Source of the DNA: Pseudomonas vanderleydeniana
GTDB taxonomy: Bacteria > Pseudomonadota > Gammaproteobacteria > Pseudomonadales > Pseudomonadaceae
DNA length: 64,000 nt
NCBI RefSeq assembly: GCF_014268755.2
Contig: NZ_CP077093.1
Span: forward strand, 3,398,001-3,462,000
Direction of reading: 5' to 3'
How positions within the stretch are numbered: the first letter of the stretch is position 1; each line of letters starts with the position of its first letter. The notes under the pieces are model-generated. The model searched no databases. It saw only the letters and a program-made list of their open reading frames with translations, and was not told the origin of the DNA. The position numbers and the translations under genes are program-made. Below are positions 32,467 to 40,806 of the stretch, one piece after another.

Positions 32467-33825
32467 TCAGCCGAGGGTTCTTTGGGTGGTCCTGGCCGCC
32501 TCGATGGCCTCCTGCTCGCCAGTGGCGACCACCTTGAGTTCGACCTGGCCGACCTCCAGGGCCTGTTCGATGATCAGCTCATCGCCCTGGCTTTTCAGCA
32601 GCGCCTGCAGGCGCTGGAATTCACCACACCAGATGGTCTCGATGTCGCGATCCCGGGTCTTGTCGCGGTCGTGGCTCATGGCGACGGCACGCACTTGCAG
32701 GCGACCGGTGTCCGCCTTGCCGCCGACTTCGACCCCGAACCCCGGGGTGGCTGTCTTGCGCAGTACCACACGCCCGGCCTGTGCCCAGGCGGTTTCCATG
32801 CCTTCGCGGGTTTCATAACCCAGGCTGGCCAGTCCCTGCAGGACCGCCTGGCGCCGAGCGATGGCCGCCTGTGCCTGCAGATGGGTGCTGATCGCGGCCT
32901 TGCACTGTTCGATCAGACCGCTGAGCTGCTGCAGGTCCTGGTTCGCTTCGCAGCCCGCGACCTGCTCCAGCAGCGATTGGTGGGCCGTATCCTGGAAGGC
33001 GGCCACTTCGCTGGCAAGATCCTGCAACTGGTTGAAGTGGGCGCGTTGTTGCTGGTAAAGGCGTGTGGCGTGGGCCAGGTCGAGTACCAGGCTGTCGAGC
33101 AGCAGGTTGTGGGTTTGCGGGCGGGACTCGGCTTCGGCCTTTTCCAGCCTGAGCACAAACGGCTCGGCCGCCTGTACACCTTGCAGCAGTTGCAGCTCGG
33201 CAATGTGCCGGTCGATGCGCAGCAGCCGTACATCCCTTGAGCTGTCGAGCGGTTGGCTATTGATCCAGTCGGCCAGCGAGGGGGCCGGCGCGTCGCTCTT
33301 GAGCTGCTGGGCGAGGGCGTGCTGCCCGGCACCGAGGGTTTCCTGCCCGGGCGCCGTGGCCAGAAGTGCGAACCCCTTGGCCAGCAGGGCATCGGCATCT
33401 TCGCGCGAAGCGCCCTGGGCCAGCTCGCTGATCTCTTGCTGCAACTCGCGGGTGGCCAGGCCGGGCTTGGCCTGCAGGGCCTTGAGCAGGGTGGCCGCGT
33501 TTTCGTGGACACGCCGCTGCTGCTGGCGCTTTTGCGTTGCGCGGATGATCGCCCGTTCCTCGCGCTCTTCCAGGTCGCGTTCCAGGAAGTCGATTTCGAT
33601 GGGCACGGCCTTTTGCAGTTCACGCAACTGATCCTGCTGCAGCAACGCGCACAAGCGTGCATGCCGGGCCACGGCGGCGGCGCGGTCGGCCTCGCTCAGT
33701 TCGCCGATCCTGCCGGCCTGCGTCTGCCAGCGCTCGAAGGCTGTAGCCAGGCGCTGCAGGTGGGCCTCGCAGATCGCCAGGATCTCTTCCCGGGTGACGA
33801 TGCGGACGACTTTCGGTCCACTCAT
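32467..33825 (-). CDS. Coiled-coil protein of the helicase cassette, function unknown
   Basis: A 452-residue protein that I do not recognise. It is mostly helical: about 10-130 is a charged coiled coil (FLERDLEEREERAIIRATQK), about 210-360 another helical region (HATRLYQQQRAHFNQLQDLA). The C-terminus, about 370-452, looks globular (GRLQVRAVAMSHDRDKTRDR, DIETIWCGEFQRLQALLKSQ). No signal peptide or membrane segment. It is the last gene of the four-gene unit and overlaps the helicase gene by ATGA, so its dose is tied to it. A structural, sensor or adaptor role is possible. Confidence 0.8.
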   Translation of the reverse strand: MSGPKVVRIVTREEILAICEAHLQRLATAFERWQTQAGRIGELSEADRAAAVARHARLCALLQQDQLRELQKAVPIEIDFLERDLEEREERAIIRATQKRQQQRRVHENAATLLKALQAKPGLATRELQQEISELAQGASREDADALLAKGFALLATAPGQETLGAGQHALAQQLKSDAPAPSLADWINSQPLDSSRDVRLLRIDRHIAELQLLQGVQAAEPFVLRLEKAEAESRPQTHNLLLDSLVLDLAHATRLYQQQRAHFNQLQDLASEVAAFQDTAHQSLLEQVAGCEANQDLQQLSGLIEQCKAAISTHLQAQAAIARRQAVLQGLASLGYETREGMETAWAQAGRVVLRKTATPGFGVEVGGKADTGRLQVRAVAMSHDRDKTRDRDIETIWCGEFQRLQALLKSQGDELIIEQALEVGQVELKVVATGEQEAIEAARTTQRTLG

Positions 33826-36800
33826 GCGCTGGTCTCCGTTACGGTTGCCGGGCTCTGCGGCAGGGGTTCGAGGGCCGGCTGCAAGGCGCTTTCGATCGCC
33901 GCCCGCAACCGTGCACGTTCATTGTCGCCATCGTGATACCAGCCATGGGACGAGACCCGGTGCAGGTTCGGGATGGCACGGTGCAGCACCGACGGCCGCC
34001 AGATTTCGCGGGCGCGGGCGTGGCTCAGCAGCGTGTGGCAGGGTGAGTCGCACTCGATGCCGATGGCATACAGGCCCGTGGCCGGGTTCTCGATGGCGAA
34101 ATCCAGGCCGAAGGCATCGCCCTCGTTGGCGCTGCTGGCCTGCCAGCCCAGTGACTGAATGTACTGGCCAACGGTGTTGATGAAACCGTCACGCTGTTGT
34201 TGCTGCCGGCGCCGGGCCTCGCTGCGGTCGGTCTGCAGGCGGTTGAGCAGGCTGGCGCTGGTGGCGAACTCTCCGGCCGACAGGCCACGGGCGTATTCCA
34301 GGTAGCCCTGCAGGTAGTCGCGCGGGCTGTTGGGCGCGCGGTGGGTGGTGAGCATGTCGGAGATATCGGCGATCGGCATCGAGGTGATCAGCACCACCTT
34401 CCGGCGCGCACGGGTGACGGCCACGTTCAGGCGCCGCTCGCCGCCCTTTTGCCCGAGCACGCCGAAGCTGCGGCGGAAGGCGCCCTGGCCGTTACGGCCG
34501 AAGGTGGTGGAGAAGACGATGATGTCGCGTTCGTCACCCTGGACGTTTTCCACGTTCTTGACGAACACCGACATGTCCTCGCCGTCCTCCAGGCGCTCGC
34601 GCTCCTGGGCGTAGGCCTGGCGGAACAGCTCGTCTTCCTCGGCACGTCGTTCGAGATGTTCCTCGATCAGGTCGGCCTGCTTGCGGTTGAAGGTGACGAC
34701 GCCGATGGAGGGGCGTTGTTCGTAGGGCTGACGCCACAGCTGGGCAAGATGCTCGACGACCCGCTCGGCTTCCAGGGCATTGCTCTGGTTCTGGTACAGC
34801 CCGTCGACCTGGATCAGCTCCAGCGGCTTGATCCGCAGGATATTGGCCTGGGGATGGCGCACCGGTACGCTCAGGCGGTTGCCGTAGAACGACGCGTTGG
34901 AGAAACCGATCAGTTCGCGGTAGGCCGAACGGTAGTGGATCTCCAGCGTGGTGCTGGGCAGGACGCTGCGGGCCAGTTGCAGCAGGTCCGGGCAGTCCTT
35001 GATTTCCCGGCGGTTCCAGGTGTCCTCGAAGGCTTCGCGCTGTTCCTCGTCGGCGTCTTCGTTCGGCAGGTCGCCATCGAACAGTTCGGCTTCGTCGCTT
35101 TCGACCCGGCTCGAGAAGAACGCCGTGGGTGGCATCTGTTTCTCGTCGCCGCTGACCACGGTCACCTGGCCGCGGTAGAGGGTTGGCAAGGCGAACTCCA
35201 CCGGCATCTGCGAGGCTTCGTCATAGATCACGATGTCGAACAGGCCGGCCTTGAGTGGCAGCACGCGGCTGGCGACGTCGGGGTTCATCAGCCAGACCGG
35301 ACGCAGGCTCATCAGGCCCAGTTCCGAACCCATTTCGATGAACTCGCGCAGGCGTCGCGAGCGTTTGCCTGTCAGGCGGGTGACGTCTTCCCACTGCTTG
35401 CGGCTGCCCAGGCGGGCAGGGTCGATGCCCTTGCCGAGCAGCTCGCGGTTGAGCAGGCGCATCTGGATGTCGGCTTCGGCCAGCCCGGCAACCTTCGCCC
35501 GGGCCTCATCCTGGCCGAACAGCAGCTCCGGGTTGGCCTGCTCGATCCGATGCTTCCAGCCCAGCCGGGCCTCACGGTTGAGCAGTCGGCGCACGGCGCT
35601 TTCGAGTTGGTCGACGGGGAGCTGATCGAGCTTGTCCTGGACCTGGCGCAACAGCGCGAGCAGTTCCAGGTCGGCCGGTCCGAGTTGGCCGGCCCGCCCG
35701 CGAAAGCGCTGGTAGGCCGCCAGTGCAGGCAGCGCGTCCTGCAAGCGGGTCAGGGCCAGCTGGTTGCTTTCATTCGCGGCAATGGCCCGTTCGAACGCCT
35801 GGCGCAGGTCTTCGCCCACCCAGTCGGCCAGCCGCGTAAGACGGTCCTGGCTGTGCTGCCTGGCGCCCTGGCGAATGAGGGCGGCATCCAGGTCCTTGAG
35901 CAGCGCTTCGAAGCTCTGCTTCTGGCCGGTGAGAATCGCCGCATCGACCTGCTCGCCGCGCGGCGCCAGCGCCAGGCCCTGGGCCAGTGCCTGGATTTCG
36001 CGCAGATGACCGATATCACGGCTGGCCAGGCTCGGCAGTTCCAGCCGGACATCCGGTGCCAGCGCTTCCAGGCCCAATGCCTGATGTACGCCGTTCAGCG
36101 CCGCCTGCAGCGGACGTGTGCGGGTCTCCAGCGTGGCGGCGGCCAGCAGGGCCGGCAGGCGGGTGTCGTCGGCCTGGGCGTCGTGGCTACGCAGGAAGCG
36201 GCGCAGGCCGCGTCGGCGCAGCAGGTGCAGCGGGTTGATCCGGGCCAGCCAGGACTGGGCCTGCAGCACTTGTTCGGCATGACGCCGCAAGCGCTGCAGT
36301 GACTTGTCGTCAAGCGCGCTGAGCGCAGGGGAGTGGCCCGGCAGGTAATGCCCGGGGTCCAACTGGCGCAGTTGCTGTTCGATATCGCCCAGTTCGGCGA
36401 GCAGGGTTTCACCGCGCAGTGCCTGTGTCGTGTCATTGCGCCGGAACAGCGGCAGCCAGTGCGCCAGGCGCAGGCGCTGTTCCTCTTTCAGGCCCAGCAG
36501 GGCTTCGGCATGCCCGGCCATCCAGTGGCGGTAGGGCGTCGGGTCGTCGACCTCAAAACTCGACAGGTGCTCCTGCAAGACCTTCTGGCGAGCCGTTTCC
36601 GCCGCGACAAACTCCAGCAGGGCATCGCTGAACGCCTGCAAGGTCGCCGGGTCCGCGGCGAAGGGCTGCAGTTGCGCCAGGGCGCTGCCTTCGAACCGGG
36701 CCGGCAGCCAGAGGCGAATCAGCGGCGCGCAGTTTTCCTCCAGGCGCGTCAGGCTGGCGATATCCAGTGCGGCCAGGCGTTGGCGCAGCGCCGGGAATTC

Positions 36801-39800
36801 CAGCAGCGGGCTGCCTTGCTCCAGTTCGATCAGCTCACCCAGCAGGCTGCGGTAGCTGATGCCGGTCAACTCGTCGATTCGATGAAGGCTCTGGTGGAAA
36901 CGATCCAGTTCGCCTTCCAGGGCTTCGATGCGCGCGGCCATGCGTTCACGCTGGCGTTGCCAGTCGCTCGCCCAGGCGCCCTCGACGAACAGTGCTTCCA
37001 GTTGTTCACGGATACTGCGAATGACCGGCTCGCGGTCACGGTTGACGTCATTGAGCATGACGATGCGCTGACCGAGACCTTCGGCCACCAGGCGCTTGTG
37101 TACCACTTCGAGCGCGGCATGCTTCTGGCAGACGATCAGCAGGCTGCGCTGGCGGCCAATGGCGTCGGCCACCATGTTGACGATGGTCTGGCTCTTGCCG
37201 GTGCCGGGCGGCCCCTCGACCAGCAGCCCCGGGCTTTGCCGGGCGCGCATTACCGCCGCCTCCTGGGAGGGATCGCTGGCCACGGTGAAGAACCGTTGCA
37301 GTTCGGGCGGCGCTTGACCGGCCTCGGCTTCGACTGACTCCTTGAGGCGCAAGGCGGTCTCCAGGCCGGTGCCGCCCGGCGAGAGCGACTTGAGCTGGCG
37401 CAGGTCCTCGCCGATGGCCTGGCCCATGAAGGTGACATGGAACAGCACGGCGGCACAGGCCAGTTCGTCCTTGTACGGTGCCACGTCGATGCTGGTCGGC
37501 GGCAGCGTAGCCAGCGTACGCGACTGTGCCGTGGCGAGCATGCCGAAGGCATCCATGACATCGGCGGTACGGATTGCCGAGCGGCCGAGCAACTCATCGG
37601 CAGTCTTGCGCCACTGCTTGCAGGCTTCGGGGCCGAGCAGGCTTTCGAGTGCCGGATTGAGCCGGACCTCCTCGCGCTCGCCATCGAACGCCAGCGCCAC
37701 CTGCGCGCGGCTGCCCACCTCGACGATCAGCTTCACCGGCCACAACAGCAGCGGCACGATGCGCGGGCGGGTATTGCCGCGTGTATCGCGGCTGAGCAGG
37801 AACGGGAATCCCAGGTACAGCCCGTCGATACCGGTGTCGCGCTTGTACAGCGAGCTTTGCCGCTGCAAGGCATGCAGTCGCGACTCCAGTTGCGCGTTGG
37901 CCAGGAAACTTTCCGGATCGAGGTTTACCGAGCGGGCGTTACGCAGCAGCAGGTGATCGAGCAGGGCGGCAGCGGGGCGGCGCTCAGTGTCCAGTTCCTG
38001 GAGGTCGACGCGCGCGGTGGTCTTGCCGATGCTCATGCGCACCAGCGGGCCCCGCATCACGGCGGTGACGACCTTCTTCTCGAAGAAGTCGAGGATCTGC
38101 GAGACGTACTGCTGTTTCTGCGGTTCCAGCCACTGCTCGGCGGGAATCGCCAGCAGCACCAGGGCCCTGGCCAGGGGCATGCGCCGTTCCAGGCGGAACT
38201 GTTCCGCCCACTCGTCCACCACTGGCACGCCACTGCAGGCGAAGCCGCTGATGCGCTCGTCGACGGCGCGGTAGAGTTCCTGCCGGGGGTGTTCCAGCAG
38301 CGCGCTGGCGTTGTCGGGATCAAACAGTCGAACGTCGGCATCCCTGGCCAGGCTCGCGGCTTCCTCGACGATCGCGGTGGCCGAGCGGAACTGGCTGATG
38401 TTCGCACTGAGCAGGACGATCAGGTCTTCCTCGGCGATCACCCGGCGTTCCGACAGGGCCTGCAGGCCGGGGTGTTCGGTGTCCGGCAGCAGGCGCTGGC
38501 GCTCCTGCCACTGGGCGGCCAGGCGGGCACGGGAGGTGGAGAGCAGGTAGATGCGCAGGTGTTCTTCATCGACCTCGATGTGCTGGTGCAGTGCCCGTTG
38601 GCGAACATTCTGCGCACGCACGCTCAGCCGCGACAGCCAGCTTTCGGTCTGCAACTGCTCGAGCAGGTCGGGCAGCGAGCCGCTGATCAGCCGGTAGCCT
38701 TCGAGCGGGTGATCGAGCAGCCAGCCCGGGGTGACGATGTCGCCGCGATGGATCAGCGGGATCTCGGCGTTGAGCAGCTTGAGGGCGAGCATCAGCCGGA
38801 AATCATCCTCGATGCCTTCGTGCTGCGCCACCTGGCGCAGGCCGGCCAGCAGCCGCGGTGCCAGGCCGATGTGTTCGGCCCAGGTGACGATGACCCCGCG
38901 CAGCAGGTGGTCGAGGGCCTGGGCCCAGTTGTCCGCCTGCGCCGCCGCCAGGGCGAATACCGTGGGTTTGCGAAAGCGTTGGCTGCCCAGGGTGATGGAC
39001 GCACCTTCGTCATCATCCTGTTCGCTGTACGAGGACGCCGGTGCCTCGACCGGGATGCCATTGAGCCAGTCCTGCACCTGTGGCCACTGCCAGCGCTGGT
39101 GCCGGTCACGGGCCAGCAGGCCGCGCAGCAGCAGGTTCAGTTGCGGGTCGAGGTTCTCGGGAATCGGCACGCCGTTGGCGAGCACATGGATCAGAAAGGC
39201 GTTGGGGTTGATCCCTTCGAAACAGGCCCCGTGGGTCAGCTGTTCTAGCAGGATCATGCCCAGGCTCCACCAGTCCGACGCCGGGGCCACGCCGCCGGCG
39301 ATCGCTTCGGGGGCCATGTAGCGGCTGGTCTCCAGCGGGGAAACGATATCCAGGTCGAACTCGGACAGCCGTGCCGAACCAAAGCCGCTGATCACCAGGT
39401 CCAGCGGTTCGCGAGTCCGTACCAGCAGGCTGGCGGGGCGCAGGTCCCGGTGGCGCAGGCCGGCTTCGTTGAAGGCATGCAGGGCCTGGCCCAGTTCGCG
39501 GACCACATGGCGAACGGCCGCATCATCGCTGACCACGATACCGAGATCGGCCAGTGTGCCGCCGGTCAGTTCCTCGATCACCTCGTAGGCCCGCTCATCC
39601 CAGCGGCCGGTGGCGAGGATCTCGGGGACGTGTTCACGCGGCAGCCGGCGGATGACATCGTAGATGGCCGGGTCCGGTTCGGCACCGGGCCGATACAGGG
39701 TCAGTACGGCCTGCCGTTCACTTTCCTGATGCCGGGCGATGTAGCGCTCACGTACACCGTCGGTATGACTGATCTGGCGCAGCAGGTGCCAGCCATCGAC

Positions 39801-40145
39801 GACTGTCGCACTGTCGGGCCCGGGTGGTGGCAGTGGCACCTCGATGTCGCTGGAGGAAGCGGCGGCGTCCTGATTGGCCGGGCCGCTGCCACATTCCAGG
39901 CACATCAGGTCACCGGCCTCCATGGAGTGGCCGTTTTCGCAGAGGCGGGTGTCCGGTGCCGCAGCGATTTCGTCGCTGGCCTTGGGCAGATCATCCACGG
40001 TGACGACCGGTTGTGGGCGCCAGCCGAGCGGATGGATGGCCTCCCCGGAGAGGTCCCAGCCACAGGCGTGGCCGTCGATGGTGCCTTCACAGAAGATTTC
40101 CGCGAGCGAACGCTCGGACTGGCAGTTGGGGCAAAAACGAATCAT
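33822..40145 (-). CDS. Giant zinc-ribbon / pseudokinase / SF1 helicase / nuclease fusion
   Basis: About 2107 residues. In order: zinc-binding CPNC and CENGH-x7-CLEC ribbons (1-90), and a Ser/Thr kinase fold (about 118-363) with HRD (232-234) and MAPEAI. In that fold the ATP-lysine is replaced (VLTLY), the HRDLxPxN Asn is Ser, and DFG is GFG, so it is probably a pseudokinase. A DUF4011-like region follows (about 770-840, GLYLGFPFLL, RIVPLLLWPVKL). The UPF1/DNA2-type SF1 helicase has Walker A GPPGTGKS (978-985), DEAS near 1640, SGDEKQMPP, VQGDERDII and VAVTRARRKV. A C-terminal MTES_1575/Vsr-like nuclease domain has LDFA near 2012 and IECD near 2030. ATG 40145 is preferred (AAGGGAAG upstream); a GTG at 40154 overlaps the radical SAM stop. 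Confidence 0.88.
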   Translation of the reverse strand: MIRFCPNCQSERSLAEIFCEGTIDGHACGWDLSGEAIHPLGWRPQPVVTVDDLPKASDEIAAAPDTRLCENGHSMEAGDLMCLECGSGPANQDAAASSSDIEVPLPPPGPDSATVVDGWHLLRQISHTDGVRERYIARHQESERQAVLTLYRPGAEPDPAIYDVIRRLPREHVPEILATGRWDERAYEVIEELTGGTLADLGIVVSDDAAVRHVVRELGQALHAFNEAGLRHRDLRPASLLVRTREPLDLVISGFGSARLSEFDLDIVSPLETSRYMAPEAIAGGVAPASDWWSLGMILLEQLTHGACFEGINPNAFLIHVLANGVPIPENLDPQLNLLLRGLLARDRHQRWQWPQVQDWLNGIPVEAPASSYSEQDDDEGASITLGSQRFRKPTVFALAAAQADNWAQALDHLLRGVIVTWAEHIGLAPRLLAGLRQVAQHEGIEDDFRLMLALKLLNAEIPLIHRGDIVTPGWLLDHPLEGYRLISGSLPDLLEQLQTESWLSRLSVRAQNVRQRALHQHIEVDEEHLRIYLLSTSRARLAAQWQERQRLLPDTEHPGLQALSERRVIAEEDLIVLLSANISQFRSATAIVEEAASLARDADVRLFDPDNASALLEHPRQELYRAVDERISGFACSGVPVVDEWAEQFRLERRMPLARALVLLAIPAEQWLEPQKQQYVSQILDFFEKKVVTAVMRGPLVRMSIGKTTARVDLQELDTERRPAAALLDHLLLRNARSVNLDPESFLANAQLESRLHALQRQSSLYKRDTGIDGLYLGFPFLLSRDTRGNTRPRIVPLLLWPVKLIVEVGSRAQVALAFDGEREEVRLNPALESLLGPEACKQWRKTADELLGRSAIRTADVMDAFGMLATAQSRTLATLPPTSIDVAPYKDELACAAVLFHVTFMGQAIGEDLRQLKSLSPGGTGLETALRLKESVEAEAGQAPPELQRFFTVASDPSQEAAVMRARQSPGLLVEGPPGTGKSQTIVNMVADAIGRQRSLLIVCQKHAALEVVHKRLVAEGLGQRIVMLNDVNRDREPVIRSIREQLEALFVEGAWASDWQRQRERMAARIEALEGELDRFHQSLHRIDELTGISYRSLLGELIELEQGSPLLEFPALRQRLAALDIASLTRLEENCAPLIRLWLPARFEGSALAQLQPFAADPATLQAFSDALLEFVAAETARQKVLQEHLSSFEVDDPTPYRHWMAGHAEALLGLKEEQRLRLAHWLPLFRRNDTTQALRGETLLAELGDIEQQLRQLDPGHYLPGHSPALSALDDKSLQRLRRHAEQVLQAQSWLARINPLHLLRRRGLRRFLRSHDAQADDTRLPALLAAATLETRTRPLQAALNGVHQALGLEALAPDVRLELPSLASRDIGHLREIQALAQGLALAPRGEQVDAAILTGQKQSFEALLKDLDAALIRQGARQHSQDRLTRLADWVGEDLRQAFERAIAANESNQLALTRLQDALPALAAYQRFRGRAGQLGPADLELLALLRQVQDKLDQLPVDQLESAVRRLLNREARLGWKHRIEQANPELLFGQDEARAKVAGLAEADIQMRLLNRELLGKGIDPARLGSRKQWEDVTRLTGKRSRRLREFIEMGSELGLMSLRPVWLMNPDVASRVLPLKAGLFDIVIYDEASQMPVEFALPTLYRGQVTVVSGDEKQMPPTAFFSSRVESDEAELFDGDLPNEDADEEQREAFEDTWNRREIKDCPDLLQLARSVLPSTTLEIHYRSAYRELIGFSNASFYGNRLSVPVRHPQANILRIKPLELIQVDGLYQNQSNALEAERVVEHLAQLWRQPYEQRPSIGVVTFNRKQADLIEEHLERRAEEDELFRQAYAQERERLEDGEDMSVFVKNVENVQGDERDIIVFSTTFGRNGQGAFRRSFGVLGQKGGERRLNVAVTRARRKVVLITSMPIADISDMLTTHRAPNSPRDYLQGYLEYARGLSAGEFATSASLLNRLQTDRSEARRRQQQQRDGFINTVGQYIQSLGWQASSANEGDAFGLDFAIENPATGLYAIGIECDSPCHTLLSHARAREIWRPSVLHRAIPNLHRVSSHGWYHDGDNERARLRAAIESALQPALEPLPQSPATVTETSA

Positions 40146-40150
40146 CCGTA

Positions 40151-40804
40151 TCACTTCCCTTGGCGAGGCCGCGCGGTATGGGCACTCAGCTGTAGTTGGT
40201 GGCCTTGGTCATGGAGCAGGTCGCGCAGCCGGAGCAGGTCATCGCGTTTCGGGATGCCGGCCATCCAGATGCTGCCATCGTCGTCGAACATCAGGTCCAG
40301 TGCCTTGTCGGCAGGTGTCAATTGCCGTTCATAGGTTCCCAGGCGGGCCTGCCCCAATTCGGTGAACAGGCTCAGCCGCTGGTTGTCGCTGCCACGCAAG
40401 GCCATCGATTGCGGTTGTTCCTGCAGGTAGGGGTCGCTGATCAATCCGTCGATCAGGCCGTTGGCCTGCCGTAGCTTGGGTTCGAGCTGCTCCAGCGAAT
40501 AGCCGCTGTAGACCAGGATGTCGACGTCACTCAGGCGACGCAGTTCACCGAGCAGGGCCAGCAGTGCGTCGAATTGATCGAACGGTTCGCCGCCGGAGAG
40601 GGTGATGCCCTCTGCTTCGGCCAGCCAGGGCTGCAGGTCTGCCAGCAGCCGGGGCAGTTCGATCCGCCAGCGGCCAGGCCCCCAGGTATCGGCGGAGATG
40701 CAGCCCGGACAGCGGATGCGGCAGCCCTGGAACCAGATACCCAGGCGCCGCCCCGGCCCCAGGGTGGTGACCGGGAAGTGCACCCGTGACAGGCTCAGTT
40801 CCAT
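40151..40804 (-). CDS. NrdG-like radical SAM protein
   Basis: A 217-residue protein. C28, C32 and C35 in GCRIRCPGC form the CX3CX2C site for a 4Fe-4S cluster with S-adenosylmethionine; ITLSGGEPFDQFDALLALLG is the GGE SAM-binding motif. The size and fold are those of ribonucleotide-reductase-activating enzymes (NrdG), but no nrdD is nearby and it sits inside a helicase/ATPase unit. It probably activates or modifies another target. The ATG at 40804 is two bases after the AAA+ stop. The open frame extends further upstream but overlaps that gene. Confidence 0.87.
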   Translation of the reverse strand: MELSLSRVHFPVTTLGPGRRLGIWFQGCRIRCPGCISADTWGPGRWRIELPRLLADLQPWLAEAEGITLSGGEPFDQFDALLALLGELRRLSDVDILVYSGYSLEQLEPKLRQANGLIDGLISDPYLQEQPQSMALRGSDNQRLSLFTELGQARLGTYERQLTPADKALDLMFDDDGSIWMAGIPKRDDLLRLRDLLHDQGHQLQLSAHTARPRQGK

Positions 40805-40806
40805 GG

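Noticed and set aside
34197..39248. Several long + strand frames (701, 334 and 603 codons) opposite the giant helicase gene
   Set aside because: Mirror frames in high-GC DNA; the - strand protein has ordered helicase and kinase motifs.
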